From Hydrogenophaga crassostreae (GTDB taxonomy: Bacteria > Pseudomonadota > Gammaproteobacteria > Burkholderiales > Burkholderiaceae_C), in NCBI RefSeq assembly GCF_001761385.1, contig NZ_CP017476.1, forward strand, positions 1,725,501 through 1,789,500: a stretch of DNA of 64,000 bases, in the 5' to 3' direction. The position numbers and the translations under genes are program-made. The notes beneath the pieces are model-generated. The model saw only the letters and a list, made by a program, of their open reading frames with translations, was not told where the DNA came from and did no database searches. The stretch's first letter is position 1; each line of letters opens with the position of its first letter. This document shows positions 26,949 to 35,698 of this stretch, piece after piece.

Positions 26949-28124
26949 GTGAGCACGCGCCCGCCATTGCTGCCATTTGCGGGCCTGTCGGCGAGCTATT
27001 TCGCCCACATCGGGTTCTTCAACCCGTACCTGCCGCTGTGGCTCAAGGAGCTGGGATTTGGGCTGATTGCCATCAGCCTGCTGACCTCGGTGCAATCGGC
27101 CACACGCCTGTTTGCGCCCTATGCCTGGGGCACGCTGAGCGACCGCACCGGGGAGCGTGTGAAGCTGCTTCGCTATGGGGCCACAGCGGCCCTGGTTTTC
27201 TCCGCCGCGCTGTGGTTTCCGCTGAGTGGCCTGGCCATGTTCGCGGTGTTGTTGCTGATGTTCACCCATACCAGTGCGATGATGCCCATGAGTGAGGCCG
27301 CACTGGCGCATCTGGTGAGCCAGGGTGGGGTGTTCGACGCCCGCCGCTATGGCCGGGTGAGGCTTTGGGGCTCGATGGGCTTTCTTGTGACCGTGGTGCT
27401 GGCCGGCTGGTGGTTCGAGCGCTTTGGCATGGAAGATTTCCCGGCGTGGACGGGGGTGACGCTCGCAGCTGTGGTGGTCAGTGTCTGGCTGTTGCCGGAT
27501 ACCAAAGAACCCACACATTCCGCCGAATCCCATCCCGATATTCGCCCGGTGTTGCGCCTGCCTGCGGTGCGCTGGTTCTTCGCCTCGGTGTTCTTCCATG
27601 TGCTGGCCCACATCTTTATCTACGTTTTCTTTTCTCTCTATCTGGACTCGCTGGGCTACAGCAAGGCGGTGATCGGATTGCTGTGGGCGGTGTCGGTGGT
27701 GATCGAAATCGGCTGGTTCTTCACCCAGGGCCGTTGGCTCCCCAGGCTGTCGCTGACCGGCTGGCTGGTGCTGGCCTCGGCCCTGATGGCCCTGCGCATG
27801 GTCTTGACCGCTGGTTTGCCGCTGGTGTGGCCTTTGTTGCTGCTGGCCCAGGCGATGCATGCGATCACCTTCGCCGCTCACCACACGGTGTGCATTGCTT
27901 TGCTGTCGCACCATTTCCCGGGACGCTTGCGCGGGCGTGGACAGGCGCTGTACGCCGTGGTTGGCTACGGATTGCCGGGGCTGATCGGTGGGCTGGGAGG
28001 CGGGCTGCTGAGCTCGGCGCTGGGCTTGTCCAGTGTGTTCTGGTTGTCGGCCGGGTGCGCCGTGGTCGCCGGCGGTTGCGCATGGCGATTGCGGCGGCTG
28101 GCACATGTTGCCACTCCAGCCTGA
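26949..28124 (+). CDS. MFS transporter, HcaT/PPP-like (copy 1)
   Basis: 391-aa major facilitator of the MFS_1-like (HcaT) group with about 12 hydrophobic segments. YFAHIGFFNPYLPLWLKELG is the first helix and WGTLSDRTGERVKLLRYG the loop 2-3 motif. It starts at GTG, 22 bases after hom, so it probably shares the hom transcript. It is closely related to the transporter at 32997-34298: 16 differences in the first 117 aligned residues by eye. Substrate unknown; the 3-phenylpropionate permease HcaT is the characterised relative. Confidence 0.88.
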   Translation: MSTRPPLLPFAGLSASYFAHIGFFNPYLPLWLKELGFGLIAISLLTSVQSATRLFAPYAWGTLSDRTGERVKLLRYGATAALVFSAALWFPLSGLAMFAVLLLMFTHTSAMMPMSEAALAHLVSQGGVFDARRYGRVRLWGSMGFLVTVVLAGWWFERFGMEDFPAWTGVTLAAVVVSVWLLPDTKEPTHSAESHPDIRPVLRLPAVRWFFASVFFHVLAHIFIYVFFSLYLDSLGYSKAVIGLLWAVSVVIEIGWFFTQGRWLPRLSLTGWLVLASALMALRMVLTAGLPLVWPLLLLAQAMHAITFAAHHTVCIALLSHHFPGRLRGRGQALYAVVGYGLPGLIGGLGGGLLSSALGLSSVFWLSAGCAVVAGGCAWRLRRLAHVATPA

Positions 28125-28281
28125 CGGTTCGGCCCCGTTCGGCTCGCTTGATGTGCCAAACCCCCACTTCGGTCGGGGTTAAGAACGGGGCCCAATGCAG
28201 GGGAGGCAAAACGGACATTAACCTTTTGGCGGGAAGCGCCGGCATGCCGCCGTCACTCCAGCGATCAACAGGAGACACCCC

Positions 28282-28749
28282 ATGCTGAATTTGACTGTCA
28301 ACGGTCAAGCCGCGTCGGTCGATGCCGATCCCGACATGCCCCTGCTCTGGGCGATTCGGGAAGACCTGCAACTCACCGGGACCAAATTCGGTTGTGGCAT
28401 GGCGCTGTGCGGGGCCTGTACGGTGCACATCGACGGGCAAGCCGTGCGCTCCTGCACCACGCCGGTGTCCGCTGCGGCTGGCAAGAAGGTGACCACCATC
28501 GAGTTCATGGGAACCACCCCTGCAGGCAAGGCCGTGCAGGCGGCATGGGTGAAACACGATGTGCCGCAATGTGGTTATTGCCAGTCGGGCCAGATCATGA
28601 GCGCCACGGCGCTGCTCGCCGGCAATGGCAAGCCCAGTGACGCCGAGATCGATTCGGCCATGAGCGGCAACATCTGCCGCTGCGGAACCTACAACCAGAT
28701 CAAGGCGGCCATCAAAGATGCTGCGGTTGCCTTGAAAGCGGGGGCCTGA
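28282..28749 (+). CDS. iorA: (2Fe-2S) subunit of an isoquinoline 1-oxidoreductase-type enzyme
   Basis: 155-aa small subunit of the xanthine oxidase family. The N-terminal plant-type ferredoxin cluster is at GTKFGCGMALCGACTVHIDG with a fourth Cys in VRSCTT. The second [2Fe-2S] domain has CGYCQSGQIM and ICRCGTYNQI. AGGAGA lies about 8 bases before the ATG. It is separated from the large subunit by two bases. No FAD subunit is encoded, as in isoquinoline and aldehyde oxidoreductases that pass electrons to cytochromes. Confidence 0.9.
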   Translation: MLNLTVNGQAASVDADPDMPLLWAIREDLQLTGTKFGCGMALCGACTVHIDGQAVRSCTTPVSAAAGKKVTTIEFMGTTPAGKAVQAAWVKHDVPQCGYCQSGQIMSATALLAGNGKPSDAEIDSAMSGNICRCGTYNQIKAAIKDAAVALKAGA

Positions 28750-28751
28750 TC

Positions 28752-30905
28752 ATGAACACATTTGATGCACCCGATATCGACAAGCCAGCTGGCCTGACGA
28801 GGCGCGGCCTTCTGGCCAGCGCAGGCGCAGCACTCGTGGTCGGCTTTACGCTGCCGCGCAGCGGTCGGGCGCTGGCCGCTTCCGACACGCCTTTTGCGCC
28901 CAATGCCTGGTTGCGCATCACGCCCGACAACCGCATCACGGTGATTTGCGGTTCTTCGGAAATGGGCCAGGGCGTGCTCACCGCGATTCCCCAGCTCATG
29001 GCCGAGGAGCTCGACGCCGACTGGAGCGCGGTCACCGTGGAGCAGGCGCCGGTGAGTGCGGCGTTCAACAACCCGGCTTTTGGCATGCAGGCGACCGGCG
29101 GTTCCACCACCATTCGCGGACATTGGGATGTGATGCGCAACGCTGGCGCAACAGCCCGAGCCATGCTGGTTGCCGCGGCTGCAGAGCAATGGAAGGTGCC
29201 GGTTGCAGAGTGCCGCACGGCATTGGGTGAGGTGATTCACGGCAGCGGCAAGAAGCTGACCTATGGCGCTCTCGCGGAAGCGGCCAGCCGCCAGAAACCG
29301 CCCGAAAAGGTGGCGCTGAAAGACCCGAAAGATTTCAAGATCATCGGCCAGCGCAAGAAGCGTCTCGATACCGTGGGCAAGACCGATGGGTCAGCCCGGT
29401 ACGGTATCGATGTGAGCCTGCCGGGGATGTTGGTGGCTGTGATGGCACGAGCGCCGCTGCCGGGTGCCAAAGTGGTGAAGGTCGACGACAGTCTGGCCAA
29501 AGCGGTCAAGGGCGTGAAACAGGTGATCACCCTGCCCAGCGGCGTGGCCGTTTTGGCTTCGGGCTACTGGGCCGCGAAGAAGGGGCGCGATGCGTTGAAG
29601 GTCGACTGGGATCTGGGGGCTGGCACCGGGCTGTCCTCTGCCAAGGTCACCGCGATGCTGACGGAGGGCGCATCGGCCCCGGGCGCTGTGGCCAAAAAGG
29701 AAGGTGATGAAGCGGCCAAAGCCGAGCGCTTGGTGGAAGCCACCTATGAAGCGCCTTACCTGGCCCACGCCTGCATGGAGCCCATGAACTGCACCGCCTG
29801 GGTGAAGCCCGGTAGCGTGGAGGTTTGGGCGGGGACACAGAGCCAGGGGCCGGTGCAGGGCATCCTGAGCCAGGTGGCCGCGGTGGATGCCGGCAGTGTC
29901 AAGGTCAACACGATGATGCTGGGTGGCGGTTTCGGTCGCCGTTTTGCGCCCGATTTTGTGATCGACGCGACGCTGCTCTCAAAAATGAGTGGCTCGCCTG
30001 TGAAATTGATCTACAGCCGTGAAGACGACATGGCCGCAGGCTTCTACCGGCCCGCCTCGGTGGCGAAATTCACCGGCGGGCTGGATGCAGCGGGCAAGGT
30101 CACCGTGCTGAAGGTCGGTGTGGGAACGCCTTCGATCATGGCTGCTTCGGGCTTCATGAAGATTCCCGACAACGGCGTGGACAGTTTTGCCATGGAGGGT
30201 ATTGCCGATCACCCATACGACGTGGCCAACCAGCGCATCGCGTTTGGTCGCAAGGAACCAGGGCCCAACGTGTGGTTCTGGCGCTCGGTGGGCCATTCGC
30301 AAAATATCTTCTTCATGGAGAGCTTTGTCGACGAGTTGGCCGCAGCAGCAGGCAAGGATCCGTTTGAATTCCGCCGGGCCATGCTCGACAAGCAGCCTCG
30401 CTACAAAAAGGTGCTGGAAGTCGCTGCGGATAAAGCGGGTTGGGGCTCGCCCTTGCCGGCCGGCGTGTTCCGCGGTATTGCCGTGGCGCAGAGCTTTGGC
30501 AGCTATGTGGCGGAAGTGGCGGAGGTGTCGGTGAATGCCGATGGCCGGCCGCGGGTGCACCGTGTGGTGGCCGCTGTGGACTGCGGCATGACGGTCAACC
30601 CCACCATCATCGAGCGCCAAATCGAAGGTGCGATCGTGTTTGGATTGAGTGCCGCGCTCTACGGCAAGATCACTTTGAAAGACGGTCGCGTCGAGCAGGG
30701 CAACTTTCATGATTACCCCGTTCTGCGCAGCAACGAGATGCCCGGGGTTGAAGTGCACATTGTGCCCAGCACAGAAAAACCCGGGGGCATCGGCGAGCCG
30801 GGCACGCCGCCCATCGCACCGGCTGTGGCCAACGCCCTGTTTGCTGCGACCGGCAAACGTTTGCGCAGCCTGCCATTCGACGCGGAGCAGCTGAAAAAGG
30901 CCTGA
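28752..30905 (+). CDS. iorB: Molybdopterin-binding subunit of an isoquinoline 1-oxidoreductase-type enzyme
   Basis: 717-aa large subunit. TRRGLLASAGAALVVGFTLP near residue 17 is a twin-arginine signal, so the holoenzyme is likely exported folded to the periplasm with the small subunit. Cofactor motifs include ICGSSEMGQGVLTAIPQ, MLGGGFGRRFAPD and the C-terminal GGIGEPGTPPIAPA, whose Glu would act at the molybdenum. It lacks the AYRCSFR motif of CO dehydrogenase. Translation is probably coupled to iorA. Substrate (N-heterocycle or aldehyde) is not predictable. Confidence 0.9.
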   Translation: MNTFDAPDIDKPAGLTRRGLLASAGAALVVGFTLPRSGRALAASDTPFAPNAWLRITPDNRITVICGSSEMGQGVLTAIPQLMAEELDADWSAVTVEQAPVSAAFNNPAFGMQATGGSTTIRGHWDVMRNAGATARAMLVAAAAEQWKVPVAECRTALGEVIHGSGKKLTYGALAEAASRQKPPEKVALKDPKDFKIIGQRKKRLDTVGKTDGSARYGIDVSLPGMLVAVMARAPLPGAKVVKVDDSLAKAVKGVKQVITLPSGVAVLASGYWAAKKGRDALKVDWDLGAGTGLSSAKVTAMLTEGASAPGAVAKKEGDEAAKAERLVEATYEAPYLAHACMEPMNCTAWVKPGSVEVWAGTQSQGPVQGILSQVAAVDAGSVKVNTMMLGGGFGRRFAPDFVIDATLLSKMSGSPVKLIYSREDDMAAGFYRPASVAKFTGGLDAAGKVTVLKVGVGTPSIMAASGFMKIPDNGVDSFAMEGIADHPYDVANQRIAFGRKEPGPNVWFWRSVGHSQNIFFMESFVDELAAAAGKDPFEFRRAMLDKQPRYKKVLEVAADKAGWGSPLPAGVFRGIAVAQSFGSYVAEVAEVSVNADGRPRVHRVVAAVDCGMTVNPTIIERQIEGAIVFGLSAALYGKITLKDGRVEQGNFHDYPVLRSNEMPGVEVHIVPSTEKPGGIGEPGTPPIAPAVANALFAATGKRLRSLPFDAEQLKKA

Positions 30906-30957
30906 ACGCCTCTGGCGCCGCTTGCCGGGAAGCCGCGAGTGGTCTCTTCGCAAGGCT

Positions 30958-31278
30958 TCAGGCCTGGGTGTCGAGCAGTGCGCCGAGCATGCGGTCTTCT
31001 GCTTCAACCGAGCGAAGGTTCGCCGCAAAGTTGTAGACGCTCATGTGCTGCGTCACCATGTCTTCGGCCAAGCGACCGAAATCAGCGCCGTTCGCAGCGG
31101 CGGTTTGCGGCTCTTGAGCGATCTGCACCATGACGCCGCCCGATCCCGCCTGCGCCGTTTGTGTCACGGTCTGGCGTTGAAAGCCGGGCGTCCGGGCGTT
31201 GGCCACGTTGTGTGCCGTGGTGTCCAGCTGCATTTGTGCGGCGCGCATGCCGCTCAGGCCGGTGGAGGAAATGGACAT
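30958..31278 (-). CDS. Short flagellar rod-like protein (orphan)
   Basis: 106-aa protein with both ends of the flagellar rod/hook family and almost no middle. The N-terminal rod block reads MSISSTGLSGMRAAQMQLDTTAHNVAN, and the C-terminal block DMVTQHMSVYNFAANLRSVEAEDRM. FlgB/FlgC/FlgG normally carry longer central regions. No other flagellar gene is visible within the window. The ATG at 31278 is chosen because the family begins there, without a clear Shine-Dalgarno. It could be an accessory basal-body protein or a degenerate copy. Confidence 0.75.
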   Translation of the reverse strand: MSISSTGLSGMRAAQMQLDTTAHNVANARTPGFQRQTVTQTAQAGSGGVMVQIAQEPQTAAANGADFGRLAEDMVTQHMSVYNFAANLRSVEAEDRMLGALLDTQA

Positions 31279-31467
31279 GGTCAGATCAGGCGATGGATGC
31301 GATGGCAATGAAAGAGCGGGGGCTCAACTGGCTATCGACCGATCACCTGGCAACTGAAACACAATGGCCTGCATACCGACGAACGGTGCATCAAGGCCTG
31401 TTGGGCCACCATTTTCAGTGGCTTTTTTGATGCGCAACGCACCATGGACAACCTGTGTGAAAAAGCC

Positions 31468-32307
31468 CTAGTGGCTGGGTGTCGACAGGGTCAGGTCAAT
31501 GGGGCCGTACCAGGCCGTGACCGATGCGCCCGAGTTGTTCGAGTCGGTCATCAGACTCAGCCCAACCATGGCGCCCGGCTCTTCGCCGAAAGCCATGCGG
31601 AAGTCGGCCTCAACGTCGCGCTCGAAATCCACCCACTGGTTCAGCCGCTGCGGCCCCGACTCGACCACGATCTGGCGGATGCGGTCGGTGTAGGGGTTGG
31701 GAATCACACTGCCTGCCGGGTAGCGGCTGTCCCACACATACATGATCGACGCGTACGGCAGCGGTTTGCCCGCAATCAGACTTGAGAGCTCGGACACGAG
31801 GTGGTCGCGTGCGGCCCACTTGCCATTGAAGCGGTCGCCAGAAAAACTCAATACCAGTCGTGCGACCGCGTCATCAGTGCCTTTCTTGCTCAGGTCAAAG
31901 CCGGTATTCAAGGCAGGCACGAACCAGGAAAAGCGAAAACGTTGCGCCAGTTCGCCCGGCTGGGGATTCAGGGCCAGACTCAGCGTGCTGTTGGAGCCCT
32001 CGGCCAATGCCTTGATCGCTGGGCGGCCCTCGTATTCCATTGCTTGATACAGCGTGGGGCGGCGCTTCACAAACAACTGGTGTTGCCACTGCGCTGCGGG
32101 TCCGGCTCCTTCAATGTGGTTGCTCGTCTGCCATGCCGTGCCGTCAATGGCCATCGGGCGCAGCGCTGGCTGAGGGTCTTCCCGGGTCAGTTCATCAGGC
32201 TTTCCATCTGCCGATGGCGGGGTGCTGGCGCAGGCTGCCAGCCACAAAGCAAGAACGGCAGAGGAAGAGGCTCGCGCGAGGCGGGCAAGCATGGCGGACG
32301 TGTGCAT
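31468..32307 (-). CDS. DUF3047 lipoprotein
   Basis: 279-aa protein. The N terminus ALWLAACAST is a lipoprotein signal with lipobox LAAC, so it is probably membrane-anchored in the periplasm. The DUF3047 domain fills the rest: FRFSWFVPALNTGFDLSKKGTDD, YVWDSRYPAGSVIPNPYT, QIVVESG and the final SLMTDSNNSGASVTAWYGPI. Function unknown. The start at 32307 gives a compact signal; 32292 is an alternative. Confidence 0.8.
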   Translation of the reverse strand: MHTSAMLARLARASSSAVLALWLAACASTPPSADGKPDELTREDPQPALRPMAIDGTAWQTSNHIEGAGPAAQWQHQLFVKRRPTLYQAMEYEGRPAIKALAEGSNSTLSLALNPQPGELAQRFRFSWFVPALNTGFDLSKKGTDDAVARLVLSFSGDRFNGKWAARDHLVSELSSLIAGKPLPYASIMYVWDSRYPAGSVIPNPYTDRIRQIVVESGPQRLNQWVDFERDVEADFRMAFGEEPGAMVGLSLMTDSNNSGASVTAWYGPIDLTLSTPSH

Positions 32308-32996
32308 GGTGTCAAGGGGATGGGCGATCGGGCTGCTTTCAAGCCACAGGGAAGCGGGTCCATATTGTGCTCGGCCTGGCCTGGTTTCTGCCGTATCGAA
32401 ATGTTTGCACACACGCTTCGGGTAGCCGCTGTTCGTGCCTGCATTGGCCTTGACTCACTGCCGCTGGAAGTCCCGTTTTTTGCAACGGCCCAGGCCGTTG
32501 GCGGGGGGAGGGGGGAGGCAAATGGCACACAACAGGCGACTTGTGAAGCGGTCTCACCACAAAAACTGTGAATAAGTCACGGTTTCATGGGGCCGTGTTT
32601 CACAGCGCATTTTTTCTGACCGCCATACGCTTGTCCCATCGAATGAAGGAGGCGGGTGCCATGCGGACAGTTACCTTGATGAGCCACGCAGAACACCGGA
32701 TGGCCTTGAGCGCATGGGACCCGCAAGCCTTGGTCAGGCGGGTTTCTGCCTGTTGGGTCTTCCAGTGCGGTGACCTGTGGGGGCCGCTTGAACGGCCCGT
32801 CCTGCCCATCCGGTGGCGGCTTGCCGATCCGGGGTGGTGACCATGCGCCGCGTTGTTCCCTTCCGTGCGCGCCGAAGCTGGCTGGGCGATCTGCCTGTCC
32901 TCGGACAGTCATCGGTTTTCAGCGCATTCGGAGTCGGTGTCAAAGCGAGAAGCCGGTTGTGGTTCGCCGGTTCTGATGCAGGTGGGGGAGTGCGTG
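32308..32996. other. 689-bp stretch with at most a small open frame
   Basis: Upstream of both the DUF3047 lipoprotein gene (minus) and the second MFS gene (plus). It contains AT-rich and G-rich tracts near 32500. The only candidate gene is the 59-codon frame at 32661, listed separately. Confidence 0.4.
32661..32840 (+). CDS. Possible 59-aa small protein
   Basis: Open frame with a strong AAGGAGG Shine-Dalgarno 8 bases before its ATG, which is better than most real starts here. The product (MRTVTLMSHAEHRMALSAW...) has several Trp and Cys residues and no recognised domain. Codon use is not clearly that of a real gene. It may be a small leader or chance. Confidence 0.25.
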   Translation: MRTVTLMSHAEHRMALSAWDPQALVRRVSACWVFQCGDLWGPLERPVLPIRWRLADPGW

Positions 32997-34298
32997 ATGA
33001 GTGAGGCCGAGGCTTTGGCGTCGATGCTCAGGTCGAACACCTCGCTGCGCGAGGGAGGCGAGGTCGCGCGCCCGGCAACCCCAGTGCAGACGCCTGACAG
33101 GCGCGCGCCATTGCTGCAGTTTGCCGGGCTGTCAGCTGGCTATTTCGCCCACATCGGATTTTTTAACCCCTACCTGCCTCTGTGGCTTCAGGAACTGGGT
33201 TTCAGCCTGATTGCGATCAGCCTGCTCTCGTCGGTGCAGTCGGCCACCCGCCTTTTCGCGCCTTACGCCTGGGGCATTCTGAGCGACCGCACGGGAGAAT
33301 GCGTCAAGCTCTTGCGCTATGGCGCCACCGCTGCGCTGGTGCTCTCGGTGGCGCTGTGGTTTCCGCTGGGTGGTGTCGGCATGTTCACCGTGTTGTTGCT
33401 GATGTTTGCCCATACCAGCGCCATGATGCCGATGATCGAGGGCGCATTGGCGAATCTGGTCAGTCAGGGTGGCGCATTTGATGCCGGGCGCTATGGCCGG
33501 GTGAGGTTGTGTGGTTCGCTCGGATTCTTGATGGCGGTGATGGGCGCTGGCTGGTGGTTTCAGCGTTTTGGCATGTCGCACTTCCCTGCATGGGTCGGCG
33601 CTACCCTTGTCGCTGTGGTGTTCAGCGCGTGGCTTCTGCCAGACCAGAAGGACCCCGATCACAGTGTAAAAACCCACCCCGATATCTGGCCGGTGCTGCG
33701 TCAGCCGGTTGTGCGCTGGTTTTTTTCTGCGGTGTTTTTCCATGTGCTGTCGCACATCTTTGTATTCATTTTTTTCTCCCTGTACCTCGACTCGCTGGGC
33801 TACGAAAAATCGGTGATCGGCCTGTTGTGGGCGGTGTCGGTGCTGATCGAGATCGGCTGCTTTTTTACGCAAGGGCGCTGGTTGTCAAAGCTCCCGCTCA
33901 CGGCCTGGCTGGTCCTGGCTTCTGCCTTGATGGTGGTGCGCATGGGGCTCACGGCGGGGTTGCCGCTGGTATGGCCCCTGTTGTTGTTGGCGCAGGCCAT
34001 GCACGCCATCACTTTTTCGACCCACCATACGGTGTGTATTGCCATGCTCTCCCAGCACTTCCCGGGGCGCTTGCGTGGACGGGGGCAGGCGCTGTACACC
34101 GTGGTGGGCTATGGCCTGCCAGGGGTCATCGGTGGCCTGGGCGGCGGGGTGCTCAGCTCAAATTTTGGACTGGGCAGCGTGTTCTGGCTATCGGCGGTCG
34201 TGGCAATGGTGGCGTTGGGGTGCACGTGCCGGTTGCGGCGCCTGCAGCGACATCCGCGCAACAGACAAAGCCGGCACGACCAGCCAGTGGGCGGTTGA
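32997..34298 (+). CDS. MFS transporter, HcaT/PPP-like (copy 2)
   Basis: 433-aa major facilitator nearly co-linear with the transporter at 26949-28124. It has an extra hydrophilic N terminus of about 40 residues (MSEAEALASMLRSNTS). The start at 32997 follows GGGGGAG by 6 bases. Differences include a Cys in SDRTGECVKLL and conserved helices otherwise. Its TGA abuts the convergent aroQ stop directly (TGATCA at 34296-34301). Likely a duplication; substrate unknown. Confidence 0.88.
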   Translation: MSEAEALASMLRSNTSLREGGEVARPATPVQTPDRRAPLLQFAGLSAGYFAHIGFFNPYLPLWLQELGFSLIAISLLSSVQSATRLFAPYAWGILSDRTGECVKLLRYGATAALVLSVALWFPLGGVGMFTVLLLMFAHTSAMMPMIEGALANLVSQGGAFDAGRYGRVRLCGSLGFLMAVMGAGWWFQRFGMSHFPAWVGATLVAVVFSAWLLPDQKDPDHSVKTHPDIWPVLRQPVVRWFFSAVFFHVLSHIFVFIFFSLYLDSLGYEKSVIGLLWAVSVLIEIGCFFTQGRWLSKLPLTAWLVLASALMVVRMGLTAGLPLVWPLLLLAQAMHAITFSTHHTVCIAMLSQHFPGRLRGRGQALYTVVGYGLPGVIGGLGGGVLSSNFGLGSVFWLSAVVAMVALGCTCRLRRLQRHPRNRQSRHDQPVGG

Positions 34299-34763
34299 TC
34301 AGGCCGTTTTCGATGCGGCCTTGCGCACCAGCGCTTCCAGGGCCATGCGGTAGCCGTCGGTGCCAAAGCCCACCACGATGCCAGCGGCAGCTGGCGAAAT
34401 GTAGGAGTGGTGGCGGAAGGCTTCGCGGGCGTGCACGTTGGAGATGTGTACCTCGATCACCGGCAGCGGCTTGACGCCCTGGATGGCATCGAACAAGGCC
34501 ACCGAGGTGTGGGTGAACGCGCCGGGGTTGAACACGGCACCGATCAAGTCGCCCGCGGCGAAGCGCTGGCCTGCGGCGTGGATCTGGTCGATCAAGGCGC
34601 CTTCGTGGTTGCTTTGAAAACACTCGGCCTTGTAGCCCAGGGCTTGCGCTCCTTCGGCGAACTGGGCCTCTACATCGGCCAGTGTGGTCGCGCCATACAC
34701 GGCGGGCTCTCGCGTGCCTAGCAGGTTGAGGTTGGGGCCGTTGAGCAGCAGAATGGTTTTCAT
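34299..34763 (-). CDS. aroQ: 3-dehydroquinate dehydratase, type II
   Basis: 154-aa shikimate-pathway enzyme forming 3-dehydroshikimate. The start motif LLNGPNLNLLGTREPAVYG includes the catalytic Tyr of the lid loop. SNHEGALIDQIH, FNPGAFTHTSVALFDA and EVHISNVHAREAFRHHSY (catalytic His) are all present. Standard length. It follows aroE and the mutarotase on the minus strand; another shikimate enzyme lies two genes upstream. Confidence 0.96.
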   Translation of the reverse strand: MKTILLLNGPNLNLLGTREPAVYGATTLADVEAQFAEGAQALGYKAECFQSNHEGALIDQIHAAGQRFAAGDLIGAVFNPGAFTHTSVALFDAIQGVKPLPVIEVHISNVHAREAFRHHSYISPAAAGIVVGFGTDGYRMALEALVRKAASKTA

Positions 34764-34820
34764 GTCGGGTCCGAACAGAAGGTTTGGCGCTTAGCTTATC
34801 CGAATGAAGCTTCGACAGCG

Positions 34821-35684
34821 TCAGGTTGTTGGCACGTGCAGGGCGCGCAAGGTCTGCGTGCCTTGCCACAGGGCGCCGGGCGCAAGGAGGTGTGGCTCGC
34901 CTATGAGCGCGGCCTCCACGCACATGAAACGGTCATGGTCGGTATCGGGCAGATCGACCATGGCGCTGGCGCCATCCGGGCCTGGATTCCAGACCACCGT
35001 GTCGGGCCAGCCGTGTTGAGTCAACGCCATTTCGCCCATTGCAGTGGTGAGTGTCAACGGCTGCCTGGCGTTGAAGTAGATGCGATCGATCGCATCCCTG
35101 GGTTGAACCGTGGCATTCGTTCCGTGTACCAAAAGGCCAGCTTGAAGCGTGTCTTCGTAAGCCAGGTTTTGCAGGCCGTCCAGTTCAACGGAGTTCAAAG
35201 GCCCCGCTGCAAGGTAGGTGTGCAAAGCGGCACAGAAATGCCAGGGCACGGTGCCGGTGTTGTTGGCGGTGAACCGCATTTCGAGCTGCCATGGGGTCAA
35301 TGTGACCTGCAAGGTGCAATGGAAAAGGTGTGGCCATAGTGCAAGAGTGGCATCGGATTCGCTCAACGCCAGTGTGGCCATCGTTGCTGCCTCCTGCCCG
35401 TCTTGCGGGGCGACACAACGCCAGGGCTGGGTTCTTGCGAAGCCGTGACGCACCAGCGGCCCGCGCAAGGAAAATTGCGGAAACACCACGGGCACGCCGC
35501 CGCGCACGGGCTGTTCCCCACCCAAAGGCGACAGCGGGCTGAGGTAGAGGCGCTCTTGCCCGGCAGGGTCGATCCATGAAACCACTTGCCCGCCTTGCAG
35601 CAAGATGACCGCGCTGCCCGCCTCAGGGCTGTGCAAACGAATGGCTTCTGCGCCTTGGAACGTGATGGGTGTGCAGTGGATCAT
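34821..35684 (-). CDS. D-hexose-6-phosphate mutarotase, YeaD type
   Basis: 287-aa aldose-1-epimerase-like protein. GGQVVSWIDPAGQERLYLSP and GGVPVVFPQFS are typical, and FCAALHTYLAAG supplies a catalytic His with a later Glu in FMCVEAALIG. It interconverts glucose-6-phosphate anomers in characterised members. The ATG at 35684 lies 14 bases after the aroE stop, so the two are probably co-transcribed. Confidence 0.9.
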   Translation of the reverse strand: MIHCTPITFQGAEAIRLHSPEAGSAVILLQGGQVVSWIDPAGQERLYLSPLSPLGGEQPVRGGVPVVFPQFSLRGPLVRHGFARTQPWRCVAPQDGQEAATMATLALSESDATLALWPHLFHCTLQVTLTPWQLEMRFTANNTGTVPWHFCAALHTYLAAGPLNSVELDGLQNLAYEDTLQAGLLVHGTNATVQPRDAIDRIYFNARQPLTLTTAMGEMALTQHGWPDTVVWNPGPDGASAMVDLPDTDHDRFMCVEAALIGEPHLLAPGALWQGTQTLRALHVPTT

Positions 35685-35698
35685 CGGAGGGAGCCGGT

